Assembly (NCBI RefSeq): GCF_022664455.2
Contig: NZ_JAKRKC020000001.1
Span: 2,175,001 to 2,239,000, forward strand
Direction of reading: 5' to 3'
From: Actinomadura luzonensis
Lineage (GTDB): Bacteria; Actinomycetota; Actinomycetes; Streptosporangiales; Streptosporangiaceae
DNA: 64,000 nt
Position 1 is the first letter of the stretch. Each line of letters opens with the position of its first letter. Position numbers and translations under genes: made by a program. The notes beneath the pieces were generated by a model. The model was given only the letters and a program-made list of their open reading frames with translations. It was not told where the DNA came from and did not search any database. Below, in pieces: positions 1 through 7,969 of this stretch.

Positions 1-18
1 GAGGTCGTTCCCCTGCCG

Positions 19-387
19 GTGAGCGTGGCGCGCATCTGCATGTGGGTTCAGGCGGGCATGGGCGCGCTGGGGCTGGCGCTGCTGCTCACGCTGGTCGGCG
101 GGATGAGCGGCGAGGCCGTCGGGACGGCGCTGCCGATGCTGGCCGTCCCGCTGGCCGCGATCCTGGTGATCGGGTACGCCGCCTACCAGGTCCGGTCGCG
201 CCGCCGCTGGGTGCGGGCGGCCGGCATCGTCGTCGAGTCGTTGCAGGTCCTGCACGGCATCTGGTCGCTCACCGGCGGGTTCGGCGTCAGCACGGTGCTC
301 AACGTGGCGCTGGCGCTGGCCGTGGCGTACCTGCTGGTCCGGCCGGAGTCGGCGGCCTGGTTCGACCGGTCAGCGGTCAGGCGCTGA
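19..387 (+). CDS. small polytopic membrane protein, function unknown
   Basis: A 122-residue protein with about three or four hydrophobic segments: residues 7-28, 35-58 and a pair near 85-107. A basic loop (RSRRRW) lies between them. I do not recognise the family. The reading frame is open back to base 1 of the window, so the true start could lie outside; the GTG at 19 is simply the first start visible. The 3' end overlaps the convergent LysE-type gene by 11 bp. No catalytic motif is visible. Being a real gene is likely from codon use; its function is not inferable. Confidence 0.6.
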   Translation: MSVARICMWVQAGMGALGLALLLTLVGGMSGEAVGTALPMLAVPLAAILVIGYAAYQVRSRRRWVRAAGIVVESLQVLHGIWSLTGGFGVSTVLNVALALAVAYLLVRPESAAWFDRSAVRR

Positions 388-1018
388 CCAGGGCCTTGGA
401 GCGGTCGGTCGCCATGTGCACCGCGAAGACGCCGAGGACGCTCCCGGTCACGTAACGCTGGACGCGCAGCCAGAGCGGGCGCGCGGCGAGGAACGCCGCG
501 AGACCGCTCGCCGAGATCGCGATCAGGCCGTTGACCGTCGTCGCCACCACGATCTGCACCGACCCCAGCGCCAGGCTCTGCAGCAGCACGTGCCCCATCG
601 CCGGGTCGATGAACTGCGGCAGCAGCGACAGGTACAGGATCGCGATCTTGGGGTTGAGCAGGCAGGTGAGCAGGCCCATCCCGAACAGCTTGGCCGGGCG
701 CTCGGCGGGCAGCTCGCGCGGCTCGAAGGCCGAGGTGCCGCCCGGCTTGACGGCGTTCCAGGCGAGCCAGAGCAGGTACGCGGCGCCGGCGAGCTTGAGC
801 GCGGTGTACGCGGCCGGCACGTACGCGAAGACGGCCGTCAGCCCGAGGCAGGTCGCGGTCAGGTAGACGGTGAAGCCCAGGAAGACGCCGGTGAGGGAGA
901 TCAGCCCGGCGCGGCGGCCCTGGGTGATCGAACGCGAGATGAGATAGATCATGTTGGGGCCGGGAGTGAGGACCATCCCGAGCGACACCAGCGCGATCCC
1001 GATCAGAGCACCCGTCAT
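377..1018 (-). CDS. LysE/RhtB family amino acid exporter
   Basis: 213 residues with about six hydrophobic segments, the usual size for the LysE/RhtB superfamily. The N-terminal family motif is clear (LTPGPNMIYLISRS at about residues 17-30), and the conserved LNPKIAI stretch lies near residue 121. Members export amino acids or derivatives (lysine, homoserine, threonine) across the inner membrane with proton motive force; the substrate cannot be told from sequence. The start is the ATG at 1018. It is a single gene, convergent with the small membrane protein on its 3' side and divergent from the zinc peptidase pair. Confidence 0.88.
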   Translation of the reverse strand: MTGALIGIALVSLGMVLTPGPNMIYLISRSITQGRRAGLISLTGVFLGFTVYLTATCLGLTAVFAYVPAAYTALKLAGAAYLLWLAWNAVKPGGTSAFEPRELPAERPAKLFGMGLLTCLLNPKIAILYLSLLPQFIDPAMGHVLLQSLALGSVQIVVATTVNGLIAISASGLAAFLAARPLWLRVQRYVTGSVLGVFAVHMATDRSKALVSA

Positions 1019-1124
1019 GGCGGCAGATTAACCGACATGCCGGACAAAAGATCACAGCGCCCCCTTCCCATCACCCTGCGTATCCGCCCCGCTACGGGGG
1101 AGAAACCGGCCAGGGAGGGAACAC

Positions 1125-2114
1125 ATGCAGTTCGACGACGATGCGCGGCTCGACCCGTCCCAGGTCGAGGACGTACGGGCGGGCGGCCCGCGACGGGGCG
1201 GCGGCATGCTGCCCGGCGGCGGGCTGCCCGGCGGGTGCATGCTGCCCATCGGCGGCCGGGCCGGTGGCTGCGGCGGCTGCCTGCTGCTCGCGGTGGCGGC
1301 GATCGGGGCGCTGGTGTTCGGGATCGTGCCGTCCCCCTTCAGCGGGGACGAAAGCGGCCAGCAGGGCGGGCAACAGGGCGGCCAACAGGGCGGGCAGGCG
1401 CCGAGCGCCCCCGCGCAGCTCAGCCCGTCGGGCAACCTGGGCGAGCGGTGCCGCACCGGCGCCGACGCCGACCAGTCCGAGGACTGCCGGATCGTCGGCA
1501 CGGTCAACAGCATCCAGGCGTACTGGCGCCAGCAGTTCGAGCGGAGCGGGCGGCGGGCGTACACGCCGGCCAGGACCGTGCTGTTCTCCCAGGCCGTGAA
1601 CACCGGCTGCGGCACCGCCGACTCCTCCGTCGGCCCCTTCTACTGTCCCGCCGACCGCAAGGTCTACCTCGACCTCAGCTTCTTCGGCACCCTCCAGCGC
1701 GACTTCGGGGCCGAGGGCGGCCCGTTCGCGCAGGCGTACGTCGTCGCCCACGAGTACGGCCACCACGTCCAGAACCTCCTCGGCACCATGAACCGGGTCG
1801 GCAGGAACAACCGCCCCGGCGCGCAGAGCCCGTCCGTCCGCCTGGAGCTGCAGGCCGACTGCTACGCCGGCGTCTGGGCGCAGAACGCCGTCAAGACCGG
1901 CTTCTACCGCGAGCCGTTCTCGCAGAGCGACATCGACCAGGCGCTCGACGCCGCCGCCGCGGTCGGCGACGACAGCATCCAGCGCCGCGCCCAGGGCCGG
2001 GTGACGCCCGACGCGTTCACCCACGGCACCTCGGCCCAGCGCAGGAAATGGTTCAGCACGGGCTACGACAGCGGCGACCCCCGGCGCTGCGACACTTTTT
2101 CCGGTGGCATCTAA
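1125..2114 (+). CDS. YpfJ-family neutral zinc metallopeptidase (copy 1)
   Basis: 329 residues. A cytoplasmic Gly-rich N-terminus is followed by one membrane segment (about 51-68), a Gln/Gly linker with repeated QQGG (79-91) and an external zinc-peptidase domain. HEYGHH at 209-214 is the HExxH zinc site; the downstream [10 protein letters not shown] stretch is also typical of the family and supplies a glutamate. Four conserved cysteines (around 109, 121, 162 and 174) suggest disulfides. The start ATG follows GGGAGGG with good spacing. The next gene is a close paralogue in the same direction, 54 bp downstream. The peptidase substrate is unknown for the family. Confidence 0.88.
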   Translation: MQFDDDARLDPSQVEDVRAGGPRRGGGMLPGGGLPGGCMLPIGGRAGGCGGCLLLAVAAIGALVFGIVPSPFSGDESGQQGGQQGGQQGGQAPSAPAQLSPSGNLGERCRTGADADQSEDCRIVGTVNSIQAYWRQQFERSGRRAYTPARTVLFSQAVNTGCGTADSSVGPFYCPADRKVYLDLSFFGTLQRDFGAEGGPFAQAYVVAHEYGHHVQNLLGTMNRVGRNNRPGAQSPSVRLELQADCYAGVWAQNAVKTGFYREPFSQSDIDQALDAAAAVGDDSIQRRAQGRVTPDAFTHGTSAQRRKWFSTGYDSGDPRRCDTFSGGI

Positions 2115-2168
2115 AGCGTCGTTCTGGGAAGTGTGTCCAGCGGGCACCCCCCGGAAGGAACGTCAGCG

Positions 2169-3023
2169 ATGGACTTCAAAGACCAGGTGGACCTCGACGC
2201 CTCACAGGTGGAGGACGCGGGCAGGGGCGGAGGCGGCGGCTTCTCAGGAGGCGGCTTCCCCGGCGGCATGGTCATCGGCGGCGGCGGCATCGTCAGCCTG
2301 ATCGTGCTCGTGTTGGTGTTCGTGCTGAACAACGTGGGCGGAGGCGGCGGCGACGAGCAGCCCGCCCAGCGCCAGCCCGCCGCGAACCTCGCCGAGCAGT
2401 GCAAGACGGGCAAGGACGCCGACCAGAACGAACGCTGCCGCGTCGTGGGCGTCGTGAACAGCATCCAGAACTACTGGAAGGGCGAGCTGTCCGGCGAGTA
2501 CACGCCGTCCAAGACCGTGCTGTTCACCGACCGCGTCAACACCGGCTGCGGCGCCGCCGAGTCGGCCGTCGGGCCCTTCTACTGCCCGAACGACAAGCGC
2601 GTCTATCTCGATCTGGCCTTCTTCGACCAGCTCCACAGCCAGTTCGGGGCCAAGGGCGGGCCGTTCGCGCAGGCGTACGTGATCGCCCACGAGTACGGCC
2701 ACCACGTCCAGGACCTCACCGGCCAGCTCGACAACGGCGGCAGCTCGGTCCCGGTGGAGCTGCAGGCCGACTGTTACGCCGGCGTCTGGGCGCGCAACGC
2801 GGTCAACACCGGTTTCTACGAAAAGCCGTTCACGGACACGGACATCGCGGAAGCGCTCGACGCGGCGGCCGCGGTGGGCGACGACCGAATTCAGCAGCGG
2901 ACGCAGGGCAGGGTGGATCCGGAATCGTTCACGCACGGCTCGGCGCAGCAGCGGGTCGCGGCCTTCCAGCGCGGCTACAAGAACGGCTCGCGCGGCGACT
3001 GCGCCCAGTCCGACCTGGGCTGA
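2169..3023 (+). CDS. YpfJ-family neutral zinc metallopeptidase (copy 2)
   Basis: 284 residues, a paralogue of the preceding gene with the same layout: Gly-rich N-terminus, one membrane segment (about 37-55), a short linker, then the metallopeptidase domain with HEYGHH at 174-179 and the [10 protein letters not shown] motif. I chose ATG 2169 because GGAAGGA ends 9 nt before it; a GTG 36 nt upstream is in frame but lacks a ribosome site. The protein is shorter than copy 1 mainly in the linker and after the zinc site. The tandem arrangement points to local duplication. Substrate and role are unknown. Confidence 0.88.
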   Translation: MDFKDQVDLDASQVEDAGRGGGGGFSGGGFPGGMVIGGGGIVSLIVLVLVFVLNNVGGGGGDEQPAQRQPAANLAEQCKTGKDADQNERCRVVGVVNSIQNYWKGELSGEYTPSKTVLFTDRVNTGCGAAESAVGPFYCPNDKRVYLDLAFFDQLHSQFGAKGGPFAQAYVIAHEYGHHVQDLTGQLDNGGSSVPVELQADCYAGVWARNAVNTGFYEKPFTDTDIAEALDAAAAVGDDRIQQRTQGRVDPESFTHGSAQQRVAAFQRGYKNGSRGDCAQSDLG

Positions 3024-3071
3024 CGCCGTCCGGCAGCACGAGGATCCCGATTTCCGCCTAAAATCGACAGG

Positions 3072-3368
3072 GTGATCTTCAAGCTTGTCGGCGACGGACG
3101 CCCATATCCCGACCACGGTCTCACACACCGGGAGTGGGCGCAGATCCCTCCGCGGCAGGTCCGGCTCGACTCTCTGATCACCACGAAAGCCATGCTGGAC
3201 CTGCACTCGCTGCTCGCCGCCGACTCCACCTTCTACGGGGACCTTTTCCCGCACGTGGTCCAGTGGCAGGGCGAGCTCTATCTGGAGGACGGTCTGCACC
3301 GCGCGTTGCGTGCGGCCCTGCAGCAACGGTCGATCCTGCACGCCAGAGTCCTGGAACTGCCCAACTGA
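3072..3368 (+). CDS. small conserved actinobacterial protein with ParB-like core
   Basis: 98 residues. The motif LYLEDGLHRALRA near the C-terminus resembles the DGxHR nucleotide-binding signature of ParB/sulfiredoxin-like domains. A conserved-looking N-terminus (VGDGRPYPDHG) precedes it. Close relatives in actinobacteria are, as I recall, auto-annotated as VapB-type antitoxins, but no toxin gene sits next to it here, so that label is doubtful. The GTG start at 3072 has only a weak ribosome site. A strong terminator follows 7 bp after the stop. Confidence 0.65.
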   Translation: MIFKLVGDGRPYPDHGLTHREWAQIPPRQVRLDSLITTKAMLDLHSLLAADSTFYGDLFPHVVQWQGELYLEDGLHRALRAALQQRSILHARVLELPN

Positions 3369-3375
3369 GGAAGGA

Positions 3376-3406
3376 AAAAGAGAGTCGCGAATCGCGGCTC
3401 TCTTTT
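3376..3406 (+). terminator. rho-independent terminator
   Basis: 14-bp stem (one G-T pair) with a 3-nt loop; the arms run 3376-3389 and 3393-3406 and the distal arm ends in a T-run. It closes the transcript of the ParB-like small gene just upstream. Confidence 0.85.
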
Positions 3407-3473
3407 GTTATGCCAACCATGAGGGAGTGCCGGACGTCGAAGCAGAGCGTTTCGCCATCATCGGGAGAATGCC

Positions 3474-4265
3474 GTGACCTATCCGCCGCCACCGCCGCCG
3501 TACGGGCCCGGGTACGGCCCGGCGTACGGGTACGGCCCTGGTCCTGGCCACCCTCCTGAGCCGCCCGCCGACCGGGGGAACCTCGGGCTGATCCTGCTGC
3601 TCGCGATCGGGCTGCCGCTGCTGCTGCTCAGCGGCGTCGGGTCCGTCTACTTCGTGCTCACCGCGGGCGAGGCGAGCGTGGCCGCCCGGCAGGCGACGGC
3701 GGCGGAGGGCGACGACGGCGCGCCGGACGTGCTGTTCGACCAGAGCCACCAGCCGGACCCCCAGGACAGCGCTCCGGCGGAGCCCGGCGCCTCAGGACCA
3801 GCCGCTTCCCAGCAGGCCACGCCGGAGCAGCCCGCCCAGGGGCAGCAGACCGCCGCGCTCGGGCAGGCGCTCACGCTCACCGGCGCCGACCCCGCGCTCA
3901 GGGTCGCCGTGACCGTCGAACGGCTCATCTCCCCTGCCACCCCGGCCGACGACGTCATGAAGCCCCAGCCGGGCAGCCGGTTCGTCGGGGTCCAGATGAC
4001 GCTCGCCAACCAGGGACAGGCCGCCTACAACGACTCCCCGTCCAACGGCGCGGAGCTCGTCGACGCCGAGGGCCGGCAGTACCGCTCCTCGCCCGCGCAG
4101 GTGCGCGAGGGCCAGGCGTTCGCCGGCACGGCCAGCGTCAGCACGGGCGGCACGAGGACGGGCGTGCTCGTGTTCGAGCTGCCGGAGGCGGCCCGGCCGG
4201 TCACGTTCCAGTTCGCGCTGAACAGCGGCTTCGCCCAGCAGAAGGGCGAGTGGCGGCTCGGCTGA
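3474..4265 (+). CDS. DUF4352-type membrane-anchored protein
   Basis: 263 residues. A Pro/Tyr/Gly-rich cytoplasmic head (1-36) is followed by one membrane segment (about 38-60), a Pro/Gln/Ala-rich linker (to about 125), and a beta-rich domain of the DUF4352 immunoglobulin-like kind. Typical strands include RFVGVQMTLANQG and a GVLVFELPE stretch. Such proteins face outward; their role is not established. The start GTG 3474 follows GGGAGA. The gene stands alone between two terminators. Confidence 0.75.
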   Translation: MTYPPPPPPYGPGYGPAYGYGPGPGHPPEPPADRGNLGLILLLAIGLPLLLLSGVGSVYFVLTAGEASVAARQATAAEGDDGAPDVLFDQSHQPDPQDSAPAEPGASGPAASQQATPEQPAQGQQTAALGQALTLTGADPALRVAVTVERLISPATPADDVMKPQPGSRFVGVQMTLANQGQAAYNDSPSNGAELVDAEGRQYRSSPAQVREGQAFAGTASVSTGGTRTGVLVFELPEAARPVTFQFALNSGFAQQKGEWRLG

Positions 4266-4275
4266 GGGGGGAACG

Positions 4276-4308
4276 CGAAAGGGCCCCCGGGATGCGGAGG
4301 CCCTTTCG
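4276..4308. terminator. probable bidirectional terminator
   Basis: A perfect 10-bp inverted repeat (4276-4285 and 4299-4308) with a 13-nt loop lies between the DUF4352 gene and the convergent tRNA-Ser. There is no long T-run, as is common for actinobacterial terminators. Confidence 0.6.
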
Positions 4309-4314
4309 GCGAGG

Positions 4315-4401
4315 CGGTGGTGGTGGGATTTGAACCCACGGATGAGTTGCCCCATCACACGCTTTCGAGGCGTGCGCCCTCGGCCACTAGGCGACACCAC
4401 C
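4315..4401 (-). tRNA. tRNA-Ser(CGA)
   Basis: An 87-nt class II tRNA. The 7-bp acceptor stem pairs 4395-4401 with 4316-4322, and the discriminator base is G, as expected for serine. The T-arm loop is TTCAAAT, the anticodon loop is CTCGAAA (anticodon complement at 4365-4367, reading codon UCG), and a long variable arm is present. The CCA end is not encoded. It lies 10 nt downstream of tadA on the same strand, so it may be made from the tadA transcript or from a promoter inside tadA. Confidence 0.95.
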
Positions 4402-4411
4402 GCGAACGAGC

Positions 4412-4867
4412 TTACCGGATCCGGCGAGTGGCAAAGAACCGCTTTAGGACCTCGGCGCACTCGTCGGCCAGCACACCCATGATCACTTCGGGCCGGTGGT
4501 TGAGCCTGCGGTCGCGGACCACGTCCCAGAGCGAGCCCACGGCCCCGCCCTTCTCGTCCACGGCCCCGTACACGACGCGCCCGACCCTGGCCAGCACGGC
4601 GGCTCCCGCGCACATCGTGCACGGCTCCAGCGTCACCACGAGCGTGCACCCGCTCAGCCGCCACTGCCCGCGCGCCGCGGCGGCCCGGCGCAGCGCGAGG
4701 ACCTCGGCGTGGGCGGTGGGGTCGGCGGTGGACTCGCGGTCGTTGCCGGCGGCGGCGAGCGGCTCGCCGCGCTCGTCGAGCACCACCGCGCCCACGGGGA
4801 TCTCGCCCCTGGCGGCGGCCGCGGCGGCCTCGGCCAGGGCCAGGCGCATGGCCTCCTCGTGCGTCAC
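4412..4867 (-). CDS. tadA: tRNA-specific adenosine deaminase TadA
   Basis: 151 residues, normal length. It deaminates A34 to inosine in tRNA-Arg(ACG), widening CGN decoding. The zinc and catalytic motifs are intact: HAE at 53-55 and PCTMC at 82-86. The GTG start at 4867 has no clear ribosome site but lies 16 nt after the upstream gene, so translation may be coupled; an ATG at 4849 with GAGGAGG only 2 nt before it is the alternative. It ends an operon-like run behind two TadA-associated proteins and just before tRNA-Ser. Confidence 0.95.
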   Translation of the reverse strand: MTHEEAMRLALAEAAAAAARGEIPVGAVVLDERGEPLAAAGNDRESTADPTAHAEVLALRRAAAARGQWRLSGCTLVVTLEPCTMCAGAAVLARVGRVVYGAVDEKGGAVGSLWDVVRDRRLNHRPEVIMGVLADECAEVLKRFFATRRIR

Positions 4868-4883
4868 GAGCGCGAGGCGCGGG

Positions 4884-5360
4884 TCAGCGCAGCCGGTCGA
4901 GCTCGTCGGCGAACGACAGCCGCTCGGCGATCACCGACAGGATGTCGGCCGGCAGCAGGCCCTCCTCCATGGAGAGCTCCAGCAGCTCCTCCGAGCTCAC
5001 GCCGAGGTCGCTGAGCAGCTCGAGGTCGCCCGCCGGGCGCACGCCGAGCCCGTTGTTCTCCTTGTCGGGCGCCACCCCGGCGAACTCCGCGAACAGCTCG
5101 CCGAGCTGGTCGGAGACGATGGCGTGCACGTCGGACAGGAAGACGCGGGGCTCGTCCTCGCCGCGGTAGCGCACCAGGGCGAACCACTCGTCCTCGACCT
5201 CGACGCACAGCAGGGCGAGCTCGTCGCCGCTCAGCCCCAGGGCCTCCGTCACGGCGTCGCCGAAGTCGTCGACGATCTCGGCGCCGCTCAGATCGACCTC
5301 GGCGCCGCTCCAGCCGTCAGAGGTCCGCACGAAAGCCGCAGAGAAGGTGTTGGCCGCCAT
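4884..5360 (-). CDS. tRNA adenosine deaminase-associated protein (copy 1)
   Basis: 158 residues, acidic and with no membrane segment. It resembles the actinobacterial family found beside tadA and named for that neighbourhood; the core is a two-part fold with a conserved [13 protein letters not shown] stretch followed by an acidic tail rich in DLGxSxEEL. Its biochemical role is unknown. It lies directly upstream of tadA (16-nt gap) and 18 nt downstream of its paralogue. Confidence 0.8.
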   Translation of the reverse strand: MAANTFSAAFVRTSDGWSGAEVDLSGAEIVDDFGDAVTEALGLSGDELALLCVEVEDEWFALVRYRGEDEPRVFLSDVHAIVSDQLGELFAEFAGVAPDKENNGLGVRPAGDLELLSDLGVSSEELLELSMEEGLLPADILSVIAERLSFADELDRLR

Positions 5361-5378
5361 GTCCGCGCTCCAGGGGGG

Positions 5379-5888
5379 TCAGCCGAAGACCGATTCAATG
5401 GCACGCTCGAACGGCTCGGAGAAGCCGAGCCGCGCGGCGATGCTGGACAGCACGTCTTCGGGCAACAGGTCGATGTCGCCGGAGAGGATGCCCAGCTCCA
5501 TCTCGTCCAACCCGAGATCGGCGAAGATCGACAGATCTCCGGCGGGGAGCACGGTCTCCTCGTCCTGGAGGATCTCGTCGAGCTCCTCCTCGTCGGGGAT
5601 CGGCACGTCGAGGTATTCGAGGACCTGGCGGGCCAGCGGGAAGTCCCAGGAGGCGGCGATGTCGGACAGGAAGACGTCCACCCGGTCGCCGAGGACCCGC
5701 AGCGCGACGAAGAACTCGTCGCCCACGGCCACGAGCCCGATCGTGCCGCTCTCGCTCGGCTGCTGCCTGAGCGCCTGGATCAGCCCCTGCAGGTCGGACG
5801 TGAGCGCCACGGGCAGCATCTCCGCGTGCCACACGTCGTCCTCGCGATAGATCACGATGGCGAAGTCGAGGGCATCGTCGTCCGTCAT
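5379..5888 (-). CDS. tRNA adenosine deaminase-associated protein (copy 2)
   Basis: 169 residues from the ATG at 5888, chosen because GGTGGGG ends 6 nt before it; an ATG 6 nt further upstream lies directly against that ribosome site. It shares with the next gene the pattern [11 protein letters not shown]...VDVFLSDI and an acidic C-terminal half containing repeated DLG/LP-A/EDxLSxIAxRL segments, so the two are diverged tandem paralogues. Role unknown; context ties it to tadA. It is the first gene of the three-gene run and is divergent from upp. Confidence 0.78.
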   Translation of the reverse strand: MTDDDALDFAIVIYREDDVWHAEMLPVALTSDLQGLIQALRQQPSESGTIGLVAVGDEFFVALRVLGDRVDVFLSDIAASWDFPLARQVLEYLDVPIPDEEELDEILQDEETVLPAGDLSIFADLGLDEMELGILSGDIDLLPEDVLSSIAARLGFSEPFERAIESVFG

Positions 5889-6041
5889 CGCCATCCCCAC
5901 CCGATCTCTGACACGACAGGTCTCACCAGCACCCAATCGTTCCAGAACCGGGCACCCGCCGTGTGCCTCTCCGACCAAATTGTGATCAAAACCAAAACCG
6001 CGAGGTGCTGGCAGGTCTCCCAGGAGATACCGTTGTCCCTC

Positions 6042-6680
6042 ATGGAAACCCTCGTCGTCGACCATCCGCTCGTGGCCCACAAGCTCACCGCGCTGCGTGA
6101 TGCCGGCACCGACTCGCCGACCTTCCGCAGGCTCGCCGACGAGCTCGTGACCCTGCTCGCCTACGAGGCCACGCGCGACGTGCGGGTCACCGACGTCACG
6201 GTCCGCACGCCCGTGTCCGAGGCGCACGGGGTGCGCCTGGCCAAGCCGTACCCGCTGGTCGTGCCCATCCTGCGGGCCGGGCTCGGCATGCTCGACGGCA
6301 TGACGCGGCTGCTGCCCACGGCCGAGGTCGGCTTCCTCGGGATGATCCGCAACGAGTCCACGCTCCAGGCGGAGACGTACGCCACGCGCCTGCCCGACGA
6401 CCTGTCCGGGCGGCAGTGCTTCGTGGTCGACCCGATGCTCGCCACCGGCGGCACGCTGGCGGCGGCCGTGCAGTTCCTCTTCGACCGGGGAGCCGTCGAC
6501 GTCACGGCCCTCTGCCTGCTGGCCGCCCCCGAGGGCCTGGCCTACATGGACAAGGTGTTCGCCAACTCCGGCAAGCCCATCCGGGTCGTCACCGCCGCCC
6601 TCGACGAGCGGCTCAACGAGAACGGCTACATCGTCCCCGGCCTCGGCGACGCAGGCGACCGCCTCTACGGCGTGGTCTGA
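6042..6680 (+). CDS. upp: uracil phosphoribosyltransferase
   Basis: 212 residues from ATG 6042. It converts uracil plus PRPP to UMP in pyrimidine salvage. The PRPP loop [12 protein letters not shown] (about residues 128-139) and the uracil-binding [13 protein letters not shown] near the C-terminus are intact, as is the N-terminal [12 protein letters not shown] that opens most Upp proteins. The best-spaced ribosome site (AGGAG, 6022-6026) sits 15 nt from this ATG but only 6 nt from an in-frame TTG at 6033, which would add MSL; either start is possible. Confidence 0.95.
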   Translation: METLVVDHPLVAHKLTALRDAGTDSPTFRRLADELVTLLAYEATRDVRVTDVTVRTPVSEAHGVRLAKPYPLVVPILRAGLGMLDGMTRLLPTAEVGFLGMIRNESTLQAETYATRLPDDLSGRQCFVVDPMLATGGTLAAAVQFLFDRGAVDVTALCLLAAPEGLAYMDKVFANSGKPIRVVTAALDERLNENGYIVPGLGDAGDRLYGVV

Positions 6681-6792
6681 CCCCTCGCCCCGCGGGTCCT
6701 TGGACCGGTCCTGACCGCACGGGAAGATCCGTTTACCGTCACGCCCAGTCGTCGCTTCGTTACATACTGTGGTTGAGTGGGTACGAAGAGAA

Positions 6793-6809
6793 CGGAAGGC
6801 AAACTTCCG
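6793..6809. promoter_or_regulatory. inverted repeat in leader region
   Basis: Perfect 6-bp inverted repeat CGGAAG-N5-CTTCCG in the 180-bp space between upp and the next small gene, 21 bp before the short ATG ORF at 6830. It could be an operator or a small RNA hairpin; nothing distinguishes the two. Confidence 0.35.
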
Positions 6810-6829
6810 CATGCGCGTGGGGGAGCACG

Positions 6830-6865
6830 ATGAGCGACATGCCGGCAGCCGAGGTGTCCTCGTGA
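6830..6865 (+). CDS. possible 11-codon leader peptide
   Basis: ATG at 6830 is preceded by a strong ribosome site (GGGGGAG, 5 nt away) and reads 11 codons (MSDMPAAEVSS) to a TGA at 6863-6865. That stop overlaps the GTG start of the next gene in a GTGA junction, the classic arrangement for translational coupling. The downstream GTG has only a weaker GAGG. It may be a genuine leader peptide or just the translation entry for the downstream gene. No amino-acid run suggesting attenuation is present. Confidence 0.4.
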   Translation: MSDMPAAEVSS

Positions 6866-7086
6866 ACGAGCACACCGAGGCCGATCCGACTCCGTACGCG
6901 GAGGTCGAGGCGGTGCTGCGCGACGAGTTCGCGGGCGTCCACTCGGCGGCGACGGTGACGCGCTGCGTCGAGGCGGCGCACTACGGCGCGCTGGAGGTCA
7001 CCGGCTACGCGCATCCCAGCCTCGTCGAGCGCATCGCGCGCAAGCATCTTCACGTGCTGGCTCTCGTGGCCAGCGAGCGGGGCTAA
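6862..7086 (+). CDS. small helical protein, three-helix-bundle dimerization type
   Basis: 74 residues from GTG 6862. Three predicted helices, with the last containing HPSLVERIARKHLHVLA, which resembles the short three-helix dimerization proteins of actinobacteria (typical ending LVERxARxxL). No catalytic motif. A longer frame opens at 6769, but its first 31 residues are Arg-rich and unlike the family, so I prefer the GTG that overlaps the stop of the putative leader peptide. Function unknown. Confidence 0.6.
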   Translation: MNEHTEADPTPYAEVEAVLRDEFAGVHSAATVTRCVEAAHYGALEVTGYAHPSLVERIARKHLHVLALVASERG

Positions 7087-7120
7087 AGCAAGATCGGAAC
7101 TAACCTGCCAACTCATCTTT

Positions 7121-7136
7121 ACCCGGGCACCCGGGT
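7121..7136. promoter_or_regulatory. operator-like palindrome
   Basis: Perfect inverted repeat with 7-bp arms and a 2-bp centre (ACCCGGG-CA-CCCGGGT), 49 bp before the start of the small membrane protein gene. A -10-like TATACG follows at 7145-7150. It probably binds a dimeric regulator; which one is unknown. Confidence 0.45.
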
Positions 7137-7184
7137 GGGTAATGTATACGGCGGGTGGAGTGGGTAAGTGGCACGGAGGCGACG

Positions 7185-7343
7185 GTGCAGGTCAAAAAAG
7201 TCCTGACATACGGTGGTATCGCATTTGTCGCGTACTACCTCTTGGCCCGACCAGCAGACGCCGCTGACGCGGTGAAGGGGGCGTTCGACACGGTGTTCAA
7301 CGCGGCCGACTCGCTGGCCCAATTCGTGAACAGCCTCTCATGA
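7185..7343 (+). CDS. small single-pass membrane protein
   Basis: 52 residues with one hydrophobic segment near the N-terminus (about residues 6-20) and an amphipathic C-terminal half. GTG 7185 is preceded by GGAGG at 7175-7179; upstream in-frame starts lack one. The stop overlaps the start of the PH-domain gene (ATGA), so the two are almost certainly co-translated. The family is not recognised beyond being a short actinobacterial membrane protein. Confidence 0.6.
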   Translation: MQVKKVLTYGGIAFVAYYLLARPADAADAVKGAFDTVFNAADSLAQFVNSLS

Positions 7344-7873
7344 GACTGGTGACCCACGGGGACTCCGCCCCGGCGTCGGTCAACCGCTACCTCCTCCCCC
7401 ACGAACAACAAGTCCTCATGGTGCGGCGCCATCCTGCCATCCTGCTCCGGCCGGTCGCCGAGGTCTTCGGCGGCCTGATCGTCGCCGGGCTGCTCAGCAA
7501 ATTCTTCGGCGGCACGGAGGCGGGCGGCACGGCGCTCGTCGTCGTGTGGTGGCTGTGGCTCCTGCTGCTGATCCGGTTCGTCTGGAAAGTCGCGGAGTGG
7601 TCGGTCGACTACTTTGTGGTGACGTCAAAGCGAATGTTGCTCACCACAGGTCTGATCACGCGCAAGGTCGCGATGATGCCCTTGGGCAAGGTCACCGACA
7701 TGAGCTTCCAGAGATCACTGCTCGGGCGCATGCTCGGTTACGGTGAGTTCATCCTGGAGTCCGCAGGTCAGGACCAGGCTCTGTCAACGGTCGAGTACAT
7801 TCCGTATCCGGAGACGCTCTACCTCGAGGTCTGTCAGATGCTTTTCCCCAGCAAGGACGACAGCGACGATTAA
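7340..7873 (+). CDS. PH (bPH2) domain membrane protein
   Basis: 177 residues. Two hydrophobic segments (about 43-58 and 67-83) are followed by a bacterial pleckstrin-homology-like domain with the usual DYFVVTSKRMLLTTGLITRK entry and the KVTDMSFQRSLLGRMLGYG loop. Bacterial PH domains occur in small membrane proteins whose roles are mostly unknown; this one may work with the small membrane protein it overlaps by 4 nt. No sign of a further gene in the operon before the XRE regulator 97 bp away. Confidence 0.82.
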   Translation: MRLVTHGDSAPASVNRYLLPHEQQVLMVRRHPAILLRPVAEVFGGLIVAGLLSKFFGGTEAGGTALVVVWWLWLLLLIRFVWKVAEWSVDYFVVTSKRMLLTTGLITRKVAMMPLGKVTDMSFQRSLLGRMLGYGEFILESAGQDQALSTVEYIPYPETLYLEVCQMLFPSKDDSDD

Positions 7874-7969
7874 TCTCCGCGCGGCAAATTCTTCACACGG
7901 GGATACCAGATTCGGCTACTTCATGCAATCATTGCGTGTTGTTGACCCTTCCCCGCCCTGAGAGATGAG

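Noticed and set aside
416-3061. Long open frame across the LysE-like and zinc peptidase genes
   Set aside because: It is an Arg-rich shadow frame of GC-rich genes, with no domain or ribosome site, and it overlaps three well-supported genes.
4317-6680. Very long frame leading into upp
   Set aside because: Only the last 212 to 215 codons look like a protein (Upp); the rest is antisense to tadA and its associated genes.
6830-7086. Frameshifted single gene instead of leader ORF plus small gene
   Set aside because: Joining the two frames does not improve similarity to any family; the GTGA overlap is a normal gene junction.
7118-7150. TTTACC and TATACG as a sigma-70 type promoter
   Set aside because: Spacer is 21 nt, too long for a confident -35/-10 pair; only the palindrome is reported.
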